Assembly (NCBI GenBank): GCA_911728435.2
Contig: OU452201.1
Span: 17,112,001-17,176,000, forward strand
DNA from: Apoderus coryli
Lineage: Eukaryota > Arthropoda > Insecta > Coleoptera > Attelabidae
DNA: 64,000 bases
Direction: 5' to 3'
The stretch's first letter is position 1; each line of letters opens with the position of its first letter. Shown in pieces: positions 1 through 11,154 of this stretch. Both the position numbers and the translations under genes were made by a program. The notes under the pieces were generated by a model. That model worked only from the letters and a program-made list of their open reading frames with translations, searched no databases and had not been told where the DNA came from.

Positions 1-222
1 AATTATGTTATATATAACCCTCAATTCAATAGTGGTAAGTAGAATGTGTTGGAAATAGTTTAGAATATTAGGGGAAATGTAGACAAATATTTTATTTTTG
101 CATGAAATGGGTACTTGACCTGCGTGCCATTTAAGCTGCTGGAGGAGCTAACGCCGTATAGGGCGATGATCTCTCATCTTAGCGAATTTGTTAAAACTTA
201 AAATAGTGTCATTATACACTAT

Positions 223-670
223 CACAACCTTCTTTAGACAAGCCAAATTATACGGGAGGATAATTACCTTCAACCATATGAAACTTTAACAAAAATTCCC
301 TATAAACCTAAACTTAAACCATATGCGTGTCCATCTATTTCTCCAAATTTGCCTAAATGTTTGTCAAAAACAGTCCCAATCTCTAGATAAAATCAGTCCA
401 AGAACGAAAATGTGACCAAATCGAACGTTCCAAAGAAAAAAATTAATTGAACATTTAGAATATTTTCTTTTAAATTTAAGTAAAATTGATGTTTCTTATA
501 ACTGGATTAGAATTAGAAAAAATTAAAATTTAGAATTCTATGTTGCAAAATACCATTACTAAATATTTTCGTTGCGACCTCTCAACGGCCGAGTATGCCG
601 AGTAGCTGGTTTACTAACCATATTGCGGTGTTGCCATTGTCTGTTCATGGCTTGTCTAAAGAAGGTTGTG
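223..670. repeat. Segment bounded by a perfect 23-bp inverted repeat
   Basis: Positions 223-245 (beginning CACAACCTTCTTTAG) are the exact reverse complement of 648-670, with about 400 bases between. Similarity continues weakly outward (TATACACTAT on the left against an ATATACTAAT-like sequence on the right), so these could be the termini of a small non-autonomous DNA transposon. I see no convincing target-site duplication and no coding capacity inside. Superfamily not assigned. Confidence 0.7.
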
Positions 671-1660
671 GCATTAGTATATCCCGTATACCAAACCAAC
701 TCGAGGAGGGAGAAAACGCTTATGTTACTCTTAAACATGTAGAAAGCAAATTCGTATATTAGTGCTCTTGATTATTTGGTATCACTGTTAATAGATCCAA
801 CCAAATTTTGACATAAAGATGGAAAATATTACACTAAAGTTGCTTTTGCAGTGGCGTGTAAAACCTCCGCGAAATTTAGAAGTACTTGCTGAAATAAAAA
901 ATTGTTACTCCGATAACGTACATTTGTCGAGTGGCATCATAAAATTGAAGAATACGACTATAATATTCAAAGGTAACCAGTCCTAAATTTGAGACAATAA
1001 AATTTTTATTGATATAGAATTATTTAAAATAATAGCAGCTATTTCAATAATGTATATAATATACTATGGTATGCCCGCCTACATCATGTCAAGTAAAGGA
1101 AAAAGGGGTGTAACGATTTCTTTATTTCTTTTTCCTTTTTCTTCATTTTTGTATGCAAATTTTGCTTAAGGAAATATGAATAAAAGGGTGTATATACATA
1201 CGTTTATGTATGTATAATAATATTATTATTCTATTGATGTTTCTTTGGAGAGGTACTCGTTCAGTTCTTCTTTCGTTCGGCTTTCATGAAAGCCAATCCC
1301 TTTTAAATTATTATTCAATATTTTATTATTACATGTGGCTCACATATTTATTTATTATTTTTTAATGAATGCATTTTTAAACAATACGCTCTTGTATGAG
1401 TTTAATCTTAATATAATATGACTTAAGTGGTTTCTTTAGATGTCTGTTTCAAAATGTGTGTAATTAAAATTGAAAAATGTTAACTAAATCCGTAGTATTT
1501 ACTAAATCAAAATGTTGGGTTCACAAAATATCCATAGTATTTAATTATCATTATGTTGTCAATAATCATCAGCATGAATTATATGTTTGCCTTTTAATTT
1601 TTATGAAAATAATTTTAATAATTCATATTTTATTAAGGCTTTTTGATGAGTCTCCAAATG

Positions 1661-1662
<2 letters not shown>
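671..1662. other. No gene seen; AT-rich DNA
   Basis: This stretch has only short, low-complexity open frames. A CAGTGGCGT string at about 850 resembles some hAT ends, but no partner was found. The short frame at 1477-1698 runs into a dinucleotide repeat and is not credible. Confidence 0.6.

Positions 1663-1697
<35 letters not shown>
1663..1697. repeat. (AT)n microsatellite
   Basis: An uninterrupted AT dinucleotide run of about 35 bases, seen directly. Confidence 0.97.
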
Positions 1698-1699
<2 letters not shown>

Positions 1700-1850
1700 A
1701 GATGGCTAATTATGCACTTATTTTCTAATTCTTGAACAAAAAATATCTGTCGAAGAAATCCATTAGAGAGGAGTGATGTATATACAGGAAATGAAACGTC
1801 ATCTACTCCATGAAATTCAAAATTATATGTTCAAATCAGAACACTATAAG

Positions 1851-1892
1851 GGTCATATATGTTTCAAGACTTAAAGTCTCATCATCAGCTAA
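1851..1892 (-). ncRNA. Hammerhead-like ribozyme motif, degraded copy (locus A, left arm)
   Basis: On the minus strand CTGATGA (1888-1882) is followed by a hairpin AGACTT/AAGTCT and then GAAACATATA. Stem II is perfect. Stem III (ACATAT) has lost one pair, and stem I pairs poorly here, unlike the sister arm at 2335-2375. It is likely inactive even if the sister motif is functional. Confidence 0.4.
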
Positions 1893-2334
1893 ATCGCACA
1901 TCAATCACTGAGTAATAAATAAAATAAATTATAATAAACTTACTCAGTGAATGATGTGTGATTTAGCTTCGACCTTAATGAATGTACTTAGGAAGATGAA
2001 ATTGTCAATATTTACCTCCCAATTGTGTCATATTATAATTCCAATTAACCATTTTCAATTACCTCGTGCTGAACACAAATTTAAGTTATATCCTGTTTAA
2101 TAATTTTCTAATCAATTTAATATGATAAATAAGAAGAAACTATTATATCAATGCATCTCAATGATGAAAACTTTTGATACAAATTAAGTCTTAGTCGTAG
2201 TGTTAATAATTATATTTTAAAATTTTCCCACGAAATGGTAAGATTAACAAACCTTCTACATTCAAGAATATCTCATTAGCATAAGTCTGTTTTAGATCAT
2301 ATGGATGTTTAATTCGATGGTTTTCTTGTATTAA

Positions 2335-2375
2335 GTCACTGATGATGAAACTTTAAGTCTTGAAACATGTATGAC
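2335..2375 (+). ncRNA. Hammerhead-like ribozyme motif (locus A, right arm)
   Basis: Reading the plus strand: GTCA (stem I), CTGATGA, one extra base, a hairpin of ACTT/AAGT type, then GAAA. A palindromic ACATGT can form a three-pair stem III, A fills the cleavage position, and TGAC closes stem I with GTCA by four Watson-Crick pairs. The architecture is that of a type I hammerhead with a minimal stem III. The departure from the textbook core is one additional base between CTGATGA and stem II. Function is inferred, not shown. Confidence 0.5.
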
Positions 2376-2562
2376 CCTTATAGTGTTCTGATTTGAACAT
2401 ATATATAAAGAATTTTGTGGAGTAGACAACGTTTCATTTCCTGTAAAAAATATCTTTCTGAGCATATAACTTTGTCAGATGATTCTATAATATAAAAAAA
2501 TAGGTTGTGTCGCCGCGAAACTTTCCCGACAAGATATAATATAATTAAAAATATATTATGAC

Positions 2563-3639
2563 TAAAGGGCGGAATATATGCAAAGTGCATATATATGCAT
2601 ATTTTGCATATTTTTACAAATTTCATAAAAAATTGCATATTTCGGCAAAAATAAAATTTGTGTGCATATTTTTATGTTTTTCGTTTTATCAAAATATTAA
2701 GTACGACCCTTTCAGGTAACTGAAATAATTTAACAGGTGGGTAGGTTTTATTATTATATTGTTTATGGACCCATTTTATTATTATATGGTTTATTGCCGG
2801 CATTTATTGGATGTTTAGGAATTTAGTTAGTTTACCTCCAGAGCCCGTAATTACTCGATGGGGAACATGGATTAAGGCCGCGATATTCTACGCAGACCAT
2901 TTTGAAGCCATTAAAGACATAGTTTTAGATTTAGAAGACAATTCACAGTGTGTAGTGCAAAGTCAAGCAGTATTAAAAACTGTAAATTTAGCTAAGGAAC
3001 TTGTTTTTATTAAGGTTAATTTTAGTTTTATACCAGATATAATAACTTCGTTAGAAAGTAGGAATATAAGTTTAAGAGAATCAATTAAAATTGTTGAAAC
3101 TTTTTCCGGCAAATGCAAAAAAGTTCCTGGTGATGTAGGAAATCAAGTAAGAAGTAAACTCGAAGTTATTGTGGGAAAGAATGAAGGCTTTAAGTATTTA
3201 ATGGAAGTCAAAAATATTTTTGATACTAAACCATCCAACGAAGTAATACCTTGGCCTTATAACTTACTACCCAAATTAAAATATTGCCAGATCACATCGG
3301 TAGATGTTGAAAGAACTTTTTCTTTGTACAAACATATTTTTACAGACAGAAGGCAAACACTTTTATCGGAAAATTTTGAAAAATATATCGTTATAAATGC
3401 ATTTTATACTATTTCAGGTTAAAAATTTTACCTATTACATTTTTCTTTTAATTTTATTTAAAATAAATAATTTTTGTAAGAGTCGGCGTTTCCTTATTTC
3501 TATTTTTCCATGTTATATTCAAGGCATATAATTGCATATTTTGACAAATAAATGCATATTGTTGCATATTTCAAAGAAAAACTATGCATATATATGCGCA
3601 TATTTTAATTGAATTGACGTGCATATATTCCGCCCTTTA
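2563..3639 (+). mobile_element. Complete hAT-superfamily element with 8-bp target duplication
   Basis: The ends are a perfect 20-base terminal inverted repeat beginning TAAAGGGCGGAATATATG. The flanks are the same 8 bases, ATTATGAC, at 2555-2562 and 3640-3647; 8-bp duplications are typical of hAT. The 1,077-bp body holds one open frame for the C-terminal half of a hAT transposase. Both subterminal zones (about 2580-2690 and 3525-3625) are packed with TGCATATT-like repeats, as expected for transposase-binding sites. The element is too short for a full hAT transposase, so it is an internally deleted, non-autonomous copy. The perfect ends and duplication suggest a recent insertion. Confidence 0.93.
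2811..3422 (+). CDS. hAT transposase, C-terminal part (intact open frame, N-terminal half missing)
   Basis: A 203-residue frame lying inside the terminal inverted repeats of the 1.08-kb hAT element. Near the start, residues about 8-20 read LPPEPVITRWGTW, the RW-G motif of the central hAT domain. Residues about 160-175 read ITSVDVERTFSLYK, the hallmark of the C-terminal hAT dimerisation region, followed by DRRQTLLSENFEKYI. The usual N-terminal BED zinc finger and the first catalytic aspartate are absent. The frame stays open some codons upstream of the first ATG, so the chosen start is only the first methionine and probably not the original one. It cannot encode an active transposase, but it could encode a DNA-binding-deficient dimerisation fragment. 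The absence of stops is notable next to the decayed hAT copy at 7.2-8.5 kb. Confidence 0.85.
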   Translation: MFRNLVSLPPEPVITRWGTWIKAAIFYADHFEAIKDIVLDLEDNSQCVVQSQAVLKTVNLAKELVFIKVNFSFIPDIITSLESRNISLRESIKIVETFSGKCKKVPGDVGNQVRSKLEVIVGKNEGFKYLMEVKNIFDTKPSNEVIPWPYNLLPKLKYCQITSVDVERTFSLYKHIFTDRRQTLLSENFEKYIVINAFYTISG

Positions 3640-3845
3640 ATTATGACCTACGTAACGAAACAGAATTTTAATAATTACTATTATTATATTTGCTTTATTT
3701 TCTTGAACATTGTATATCAATTTTTTTTCTTTATTTTTCTTGGGGTGTTGGTTTCAACATTATTATTATAATTGTATTATTTTCATTATTTCCAATAAAC
3801 TAACGTAACAAACTAACCCCTTTATTCTAAAAGTAGAAAAGAAAA

Positions 3846-4030
3846 AGTATTGCCCCAGCTGGGATTCAAACTCAGAACCTTTCGCATGCGAAGCCCACAC
3901 TCTATCAATGACGCCACAAAACTCTCTCTCAAATTATTGTATTATAATTCTAATAAGATAGGTTCCAACTACGTAACTGGTGAAATTTTAAACGCAATTT
4001 TCTCGAGAATTATGGGGCAAAAATAATATT
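3846..4030 (-). repeat. Dispersed repeat with tRNA-Ala-like end (family D1), copy 1
   Basis: On the minus strand the segment contains a tRNA-like stretch (GCTTCGCATGCGAAAGG followed by a diverged B box and CCCAGC). Next to it is the family body (GTTTAAAATTTCACCAGTTA, and near 3950 a sequence related to TTCTTATAAGAAT). The same sequence recurs at 6374-6600, 11155-11545, 27985-28235 and 37786-37930. The tRNA-like part resembles tRNA-Ala with a CGC-type loop, but it is not a functional tRNA. It could be a SINE or a DNA element that captured a tRNA. Confidence 0.75.
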
Positions 4031-5394
4031 TAAAATGATTTTGATTTTCTTGCTTTTTTAATTTTATTATTTTAATAGTAGCTATGAAATTAATCACTTT
4101 GAGAAAAAAGTTTATTAGTGTTTTTTTGCACAATTGGTGTAATAAATCACGGTTTTAAAAATAATTTCATAAAATTAAAAAAAAAAACAAAAAAATCAAA
4201 ATCATTAAAAATGTTATTTTTGATATACCCTGTATAGTAATAGTAAATTTGGTATTTGAAATTGTAGTTTCGACACGAGCAGACGTTTTTATAAAGAATG
4301 ACTTTTTCTTCTAAATCGACAAATAAAAAACACATTGTATAAACACTAAAAGCAGCTATGTTTGACCCTGCGATGTAAAAAACTGATGATGACTTCAGCT
4401 GAAACATATGTTGGTCAATGGTTTAGAAAAAAAATTAGTGCATGAGACATAGTTTTATTTCAATAATATAAGCACACAATATAATTTAAAATTTTAGACA
4501 ATATAGTAGGTTTTACAATAATGAGAACAGCCTGTAGAATTTCAGCTACCACATGCGGCCGTCCATCGGACCCAATGCCGGTTTTGTCAAGTTGAAACAC
4601 AGCGGAGGCGGAAATGGGTTTCGTATCGCGTATATGCTGGCGAGCTTTCAGTAAAATAAGGGGGCGTCAAGGGGTTGGAAAACGCTAATGACTGTTCACC
4701 GGTTTGCAATGGGGTGATGTATAGAGAGCAACAGGAAAAAAAATACGGAAAAACAACAGTAAACTAATTTCAAATTACAACGTGTAGATTTAGCGGTGAG
4801 AAGATGAACATGTTTAGACAGCTTGCTGCTTTGAAGGGAACTTTACGCATCTTGTAGTTACTAAATACGTTTGGAGCGACCAAATGTATTTGCAAAAAAA
4901 TCAGTATTAGTGTTAAAATGCAAATATTTATTGAACGCCTCATATACCTTTTATGTACCTACCCTTTCATCAGTAATGGTAATGAAGGGAGTTTTCCCTT
5001 TCTCTCTCGTGTCCTGGCTCGATTCTGTGTACTTAAATTAATGGCCAATCATACGCTCGAATTCTCTTGTGGATGGATTTCATTTACATTAATATGGTCA
5101 TGCATAATATGATCCAGAAAATAGTACATTGTGTTACCTATTTAGGCAATACCTATATGATATACACTGTGTCCAAGATAAGAATGGGATGGCATTGGAA
5201 TCTTGGAAACGGTAGGAGTTACAATGTGTGTTTTCAAAATTAAACTAACTTTAGCCGTTTTCGAGAATTTTTAAAAAAAATATTTTTTTGCGATTTTAGT
5301 TTTTATTTATTTTTGACATTATTTTTACAGATATAGAAAAATTAAAAGAACTTTCTTATTGTTACTTTTTGAGGAGATAAATATAACGTTTATA
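4031..5394. other. No gene seen; scattered transposon-end motifs
   Basis: A TATACCCTGTATA string (about 4222) resembles mariner-type ends. A degenerate hammerhead-like core (CTGATGATGAC...GAAACAT) lies at about 4383-4410. An unusually GC-rich patch at about 4550-4720 has no recognisable protein. ATATACACTGTGTCCAAG at about 5161 looks like another mariner-type terminus without a partner. Confidence 0.5.
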
Positions 5395-5404
5395 AATTTT
5401 CACT

Positions 5405-5445
5405 ACGACCGACGTTTCGTTTTTAAAGAACCATCATCAATTGGA
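5405..5445 (-). ncRNA. Hammerhead-like motif, degenerate
   Basis: On the minus strand TTGATGATG, a weak hairpin GTT...AAC and GAAACGTC are present in the family order. The first core base is T rather than C and stem I does not pair well, so this is a decayed relative of the motif at 5815-5858. Confidence 0.35.
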
Positions 5446-5699
5446 TTTTTTTCAATACAGCCCTAGATTTTTTATTGTTAAATTTAAAGCCATTTTCAAT
5501 TTAAAAATTGGTGGTATATCACATGTAATGGTTTAAACAAGTTTTCAGTGTTTTTAGTTGTTATTTAAAATGGGACTTAACTGACAGAGTAGTAGGTTTT
5601 GCAAAAACATTATTTCGTCGTTACTCATAACTATTTATTCGTATATGACAATTTATTTCTGTCTCAATACAGCATTTTATTCTGTACGTACGCTTTTTA

Positions 5700-5862
5700 A
5701 ATTTAGTTGAAAATTTGATTTTTCTTGGGGTGCTCGGTTCTTATAAAATAATTTTGTTTTTAAACAAAAAACAATATCAATTTTTTATTTTCCACAAATT
5801 ACTTCAATAAAATGAACACGACGACGTTTCGTTACTAATTAGTAACTTCTTCAGGTTTGAAC
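5700..5862 (-). repeat. Hammerhead-family repeat with TTCTTGGGGT tail
   Basis: On the minus strand a CTGAAGA core (5854-5848) leads through a perfect hairpin (GTTACTAA/TTAGTAAC) to GAAACGTC. About 100 bases further is the complement of TTCTTGGGGTGCTCGGTTC (5713-5735). The same spacing between core and a TTCTTGGG-like string occurs at 9025-9124, 50030-50177 and 50234-50378, and weakly at 16340-16430, so this is one repeat family about 160 bases long. Only the first two base pairs of stem I are intact here. Confidence 0.65.
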
Positions 5863-6373
5863 AAAATTTTCCTCTATCTAACACAAATTACAACATATTC
5901 ACATAAAAAATAACAAACAATTTTCTTTATTATTACAAACACAACATTCAACTATATAAAACTCATTTTATAAAGATGGATTTGACATATTAATTGCCTG
6001 GTATGTTGTGTTGAAGTGGTAGTATCATCAAAAAATGCTCCGAATTTAATCTTAGCCCTGAGTCCAGAGTAATAGAAGAATATTTGAATTTATGAAATTT
6101 TTTTTTTATGTATGCATGTCTGCAGTTTACTACTTTTACCTACTTAATTATTTACCTCTCTATTAGGTACCTTATTGTCTTTGGAGTACCTAGTCGTCAG
6201 TCTCAAAAAAGAGTTGTCTTGTCAGTGTTAAAAGAATTCCTCAACATGCTGACCGTAGAACAAAGAATTTTTATAGTGCTATGATATGGAAGTTGTCACT
6301 GCTCTTATCGCTATGCAGCGCATGCATCCACCGAAAATTCCCTGACGTACTTTATTAAAAAATAAAAAAAAAA

Positions 6374-6600
6374 TTGCCAGAGCTGGGATTCGAACCCATA
6401 ACCTTCCGCCTGCGAAGCGAACGCTTTACCAATGTCTTAAAGTACTCAATTACTTTATATTACATTCTTATAAGAATATAGATCCCAACGACTTAACTGG
6501 TGAAATTTTAAACGCAATTTTCTCAAAATTTATGGGGACAAATATCAAAAGTGACCTATCGCTGTAAAGCAGTTAAAAAATGCTTGCGTGTCAGATGAAT
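6374..6600 (-). repeat. Dispersed repeat family D1, copy 2 (best tRNA-like end)
   Basis: The minus strand reads TGGTAAAGCGTTCGCTTCGC, then GGCGGAAGG and GGGTTCGAATCCC. GGTTCGAATCC is a perfect polymerase III B box. The non-tRNA body (TTCTTATAAGAAT, GTTTAAAATTTCACCAGTTA, GATATTTGTCCCC) matches the other D1 copies. An aligned A box and acceptor stem are not evident, so it is tRNA-derived rather than a tRNA gene. Confidence 0.8.
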
Positions 6601-7189
6601 AAGAAGAAATGGACCAGTTTAATGGCTTCCAAGAAGTCCCGACCTGAGATAAGCAGATTATTTCCTTTGGGGCAGTCTAAAGCAACTTACCTATGCGCAA
6701 CCAATGGATACCAATGTTGATTTTTTAAAATTAAGAATTAGGCGAATTAGGAATCATTGACAATCCAAGAGATTCGAGCCAGTTTTGATTATCATTGATT
6801 AGGAACCAGTTGGAAAAGTGTATTGAATATGGGGACGGGTTTTTGAACTCTGACTATGATTGCGTTTTGTTTATTTAAATTTATTAATCTTCGTTTCAAT
6901 TTTCATTTTAATTTGTTTAATTTTATGTTTATGCCTGTTTAATAAAAAATATTTTTTTCAAATTTGTTTATCAAGAATAACTTTTTTTCGTATCTTTCAA
7001 TTTTTAGTCCATTTGTCCTTTTGTTAACCGCATCCGTGGACATACTGTACATTTCGATGTTTAATTTATATTTAATTTTTGCCAGAAATACTCTTTTCCG
7101 TTTATTACAAGCGATGTATTTCTGGTAGTCAGCACATTTCACCTATTTTCAAAATGCTATGAAAATATTGGTATCACTTTTTTAGTTTA

Positions 7190-8480
7190 CAATGGACAAG
7201 TAAAATTAAATCCAGCAACACTAAGAAAAGAAAACACATGGAAGAGTACATCATGTACGGGTTTACAGTTATGGTAAAGAACGGAGTGAATTGTCCCCAA
7301 TGTGTTTTATTTTATGACGTTATTGGCAATGGCACTTATCTACAAAACATGGTGGACTAAAAGGGAATCTAAAGAATATACTTAAGCTTAAGTTGAAATT
7401 TTAAAACTCATGAAGTTGAACAGTAACAAAAAAACTGCCTCATGCTATTGGTGAAACGCTCATTAAACTCTGCCTTCTAAAAGCTGCTGATGTTCTTCTT
7501 GATTCCGGTAGCAAAACAAAGCTTTTGCAAATTTCACATTCGTACAATACAGTTAAACGGCGTATTGAGGAAATGGGAGAAGACATCAAGTTTCAAACAG
7601 TGGAAGCCGTTCGCAAATCGCCTTTTTTCACAATTCCGTGTGACGAAAGCATCAATGTTGCACGATCTTGTCAATTATTCATAGTTTTTGTACGAAGTGT
7701 TTGTGATGGTGCTATAATAGAAGAGATCCTGTTCTCGCAAGAGCTTCAAAACCCGCTGATGAAGGCAGCTATTGACTTTATTGAAAAATATCACATTTGA
7801 TGGGAGGAACTTATTGGTGTATGTACAGATGGTGCCCTTTCAATGCTCAGGAAAATCCCAATATTACACAAACTCATTGTATGATACATCGGTAAGCTTT
7901 GGTGCTTTCAAACAAATTTAATGAAGCTTTAAATATGGCTATTAAAGTTGTTGATTTCATTAGAAAAATAATGCCTTGAACACCAAGCTTTTTGCAACTT
8001 TTTGTTCTGATTTATGTTCAGAAGAAAAAAAACTGCTATTTTATATGGAGGTACGCTGGCTTTCTCAGGGAACTATGTTAAGTCCAGGCTGTTCGAGTTG
8101 AGGAAATGCAGCAATTTCTCAGAAAGCAAAAAAAGAGCAGTTGTTGGACGCGTTTACTGATGAAAATTTCCAAAACAAATTAGCCTCTCTAACTGATATC
8201 TTTGAGGCATTAAATGTACTTAATTTGAAGTTGCAATGCAACATTTTATCAAATGTCCTATCATCATTCTATTCAAGCCTTCTTAGAAAAATGCTGTTAT
8301 GGAAAACGGCGCGTCGTTGGCTTACTAACACACCAAATATTTCTTCATTTCCAAAATTAGCTTCATTAATAGACAATAGTGGCAATACCAAAAATGAAGA
8401 GATCACAGCATTTAAAAGGTCTTTTCGATGAATTTCAATTATATTTTCCCAATTTAAATGAAGATAATGAACATACATTT
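7190..8480 (+). pseudogene. ZBED5-like hAT transposase pseudogene
   Basis: Frame-shifting pieces along the plus strand follow the ZBED5/Charlie-like transposase order. First comes a BED zinc-finger region with MYGFTVMVKNG and CPQC (about 7250-7310). Then follow a segment around IEEMGEDIKFQTVEAVRKS and FFTIPCDES (7560-7650), with the catalytic-type D, and VCTDGALSML (about 7820-7845). Next is a diverged RWLS region (about 8045-8070), then LTDIFEALNVLNLKLQCN (8190-8240), and finally FDEFQLYFPNLNED near the C-terminus. Multiple stops and frameshifts interrupt it (for example the TGA ending the frame at 7800), so it is dead. No terminal inverted repeats or target duplication were identified. It is unrelated to the younger hAT copy at 2.6-3.6 kb. 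Confidence 0.88.
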
Positions 8481-9014
8481 GTACGGAAGCCGTTTAGTGT
8501 CGATATAAACTGTATAAACTGCCTTCCAAGACAAATTATGCTATATTTTCCAACACAAATAATATGTTTTATTTTAATAAAAACAAAGTTTTGTTTCTAT
8601 AATAAGGAACAACTGTTCCAAAGTAAAGCTAGCTGTTGTAAATAGATATAAAGGTTCATTATAAGTACTGCATACTTTATTAAAAGTTTCTCTTCAGTCT
8701 AATAAGTTATTAAAATATGTCATTCCGACCCTCGTTCCCTTTGATAATATACATTTTTAATAATAAAATTTCAAAAACATTAAATTGATACATACTATGC
8801 TAATGTTGAAGAAAAAATTTAATAAAGAGAAGTTTCGGAGAAAAGTAAATATTCTGTTGATGTCAGAAATTTAAAATATGTATGCAGTATTATAATAAAA
8901 AGTAATGATTTATAATATACACAGTGGAAAATATATGGCCATGTAGACCTATTTGATTGAAAAGTGCGGAAAAGCTCACTTTTCTTTAATACTTTAGTTA
9001 TTTTTCGCAAAAAC
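8481..9014. other. No gene seen
   Basis: AT-rich sequence without credible coding content or clear repeats, possibly the 3' remainder of the preceding hAT pseudogene. Confidence 0.5.
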
Positions 9015-9019
9015 ACTTC

Positions 9020-9124
9020 TTTCTTTTTCTTGGGATAAAGGTTCTATTATAAAAGGGAATTATTATTTGAAATAATTTTTATTTCATGTCAGTACAACGT
9101 TCCGAGTCGTTCTTCTTCAGGTAC
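9020..9124 (-). repeat. Hammerhead-family repeat copy
   Basis: On the minus strand GTAC precedes CTGAAGA (9120-9114). A weak stem II and GGAACGTT follow, then GTAC, which pairs perfectly with the upstream GTAC as a four-base stem I. The GAAA element has become GGAA. About 70 bases beyond lies the TTCTTGGGAT tail shared with 5713 and the 50-kb copies. Confidence 0.6.
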
Positions 9125-9920
9125 ATTTCCTCTCTAACATTAAAAAAAAAATTAAACAAATATTTGGTACATTTACAAAACATCACAAGAAATCGTCAAT
9201 TAGAAAATTTACTTTTATAGATATACATTGGTTCACGCAAACATAAGATGCATATCAGATCAAAAACTAATTTTTATCAGCTTGTCTTCATCGACGTCTC
9301 AGACCTTTCTAAATAATCTTTGTATCAACGTTAAAAAAAAAAGATACAATGTATGTTTATAGCCTTCGAGAAAAAATATCTCTTCATATGCATATTTGAC
9401 AAGTAACAAGAAATGATGACTCCATTTCGTGCAACTGCAACCGCGTTTTAAAATTGGACCTTATCTGTGGTCCTCATCAGCGTTTTGCATTTTAATTTTT
9501 TTATGTTATTTTTCATAAAATATCAATATTTTCAACTAATGTGTTTGTTTATAAGAAGTCTGTTTGTAATTGTTTCCATTTTAAAAACTCCATTAAGATA
9601 CCGCGAACGGGATAATGGGCAATTTATCATTTTGTCATGTGGAATCGTATAAATAAAATGTCTACTGGAAGAATTTTTGTTTTGACTGAGTGCATCCGAA
9701 ATTTATTTATCATAATAATACGGATGCCATATGTTGAGTAATTATGATGTTAAAATTAATGCAGTGAAAATGTACGGGGTAAGAAAGTGAAGTTTAGAAA
9801 TGTGTTCTTTTAGTCGCTTATAATGAAAACATTATAGAATAATGAAATAAAAGTTAGCATGCTGCCTGTCGTCATTCGAATATTATGATATTAGTGTATT
9901 AACCGAAATATTAATCCTTA

Positions 9921-10012
9921 TAATTTCTGATCGTGCTGTCTTTGTCGTCGAAAATCTGCAAAAAAAATAATTTCTGATCGTGCTGTCTTTGTCGTCCAAA
10001 ATCTGCAAAAAA
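9921..10012. repeat. Two-copy tandem duplication, 47-bp unit
   Basis: AATTTCTGATCGTGCTGTCT and the following bases at 9921 recur at 9968 with one difference (GTCGTCG against GTCGTCC). No coding role is seen. Confidence 0.9.
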
Positions 10013-10099
10013 TGACTGCTATCTATGTGACTTAACTTAAAGCTGCACCAAAGGTGCAGCCGCAGGTCTGTCTCTATAGAAAATTTGTTTTTTTGCGGC

Positions 10100-11154
10100 A
10101 TCCCAACGGGTACTTTTCAAGGGGATTTAATGCAGCCACACTATTTTATTAATTAATTTTTAATTACATCTGCAAAAGTTCATTTTATGTGCGACGCAGA
10201 GGGAGATATCAACTATTTCCCATCCATCAGACAATGTCACTTTAGGTTATTATCACTTTTTCAGTAATATTACTTCAAATACACAATGAAAACTTTTAAA
10301 TTGACTACAAGTATATGGCGTAACCATTTTATGACACTACAATATACAACATGTTGATAGAAATTGATCTTAAACATAAAAATAATGCCGAAAACTATTA
10401 GGCTATTAATGTAAACAAAGAAAATAACAATAAACTATTTGACACAAGCAATTTGTCATCTTACCAAAACCAAATTATGACGTGAACTAGAAGTGTCAAC
10501 TAAACTAAAATCAGTGACCCCAACGTTAGAAAAAAATACTACCAAATTATGACAAACCAACGAACCATAATAGAGAGATATGGTAGTCCTAAAAATAACG
10601 TCCTCCGCTATTAACTTTAACGTTAAGTTAAGGTTATTGAATTTGACAAGTGGTTTATTATTTAAATTAAGTATTTATCAGATTATAACAACATTAATTA
10701 ATAAACAGCATGTACAGGGTGATGCAAAAAAAAACATTAATTAGCCGACATTTAACAAATTTTCTAGATTGCAATCGAATAAATTTTAAATGTTTAGAAA
10801 TTTTTAGCATACACTTTAAATTTATATACGGGGTGAGTCAAAAATGTAGTTGTTTATTTTTTTAAGGTAATAAGTAATATTTTGAATAATCTTTTGATTT
10901 AGATTTGAATTGAAGCTCGTAGAGGTGATCTACGGGGTAACTCAAAAATGTTTCAATTTATCTTCAATATTTTTAGGAGATATATAGATTTTTGAATTTT
11001 TTTTTTTTATAACCCTCAATGACTTTTGTCATAGATAAAACTACCACAAAACTACTGGGAAATCACGCAGTGATTTCTTGTTATGTATAATAAACTGTGT
11101 TCACCGCGTACTCTTGACAACTACATTTTCCAAGTTACTGGCATTGTATATTTT
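10100..11154. other. No gene seen; solitary transposon-end motifs
   Basis: TACAGGGTGATGC (about 10714), ATACGGGGTGAGTCAAAAATG (about 10827) and a related CTACGGGGTAACTC (about 10930) look like repeated termini of mariner-related elements. They have no assignable bodies between them. Confidence 0.45.

Larger units (their letters stand above)
1781..2446. repeat. Head-to-head inverted dimer of a hammerhead-bearing repeat (locus A)
   Basis: Positions 1781-1887 and 2338-2446 are near-identical inverted arms. Both contain TTCAAATCAGAACACTATAA and end outward in a GTGGAGTAGAC-like tail followed by an AACGTTTCATTTCCTGTA-like string. Each arm carries a CTGATGATG...GAAACAT core at its inner end. Between the arms a second hairpin is formed by 1888-1915 and 1940-1967 (28-base arms, about 25 matching). 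The same head-to-head layout recurs at 61962-62427 and at 33368-33651 plus 44345-44468. It is probably a Penelope-like or other retroelement terminal repeat; no coding sequence remains. Confidence 0.85.

Noticed and set aside
1477..1698. 73-residue open frame ending in (YI)n
   Set aside because: Its C-terminus is simply the translated AT microsatellite.
6374..6440. A functional tRNA gene
   Set aside because: Only the anticodon-arm and T-arm region is tRNA-like; a proper acceptor stem and D arm are not visible, and diverged copies occur at 3.9 and 28.2 kb.
9440..9482. CTGATGAGGACC...GGTCC hairpin on the minus strand as an intact hammerhead
   Set aside because: Stem II and CTGATGA are good, but GAAA is replaced by an A/T-rich stretch before ACGC, so the catalytic core is not present.
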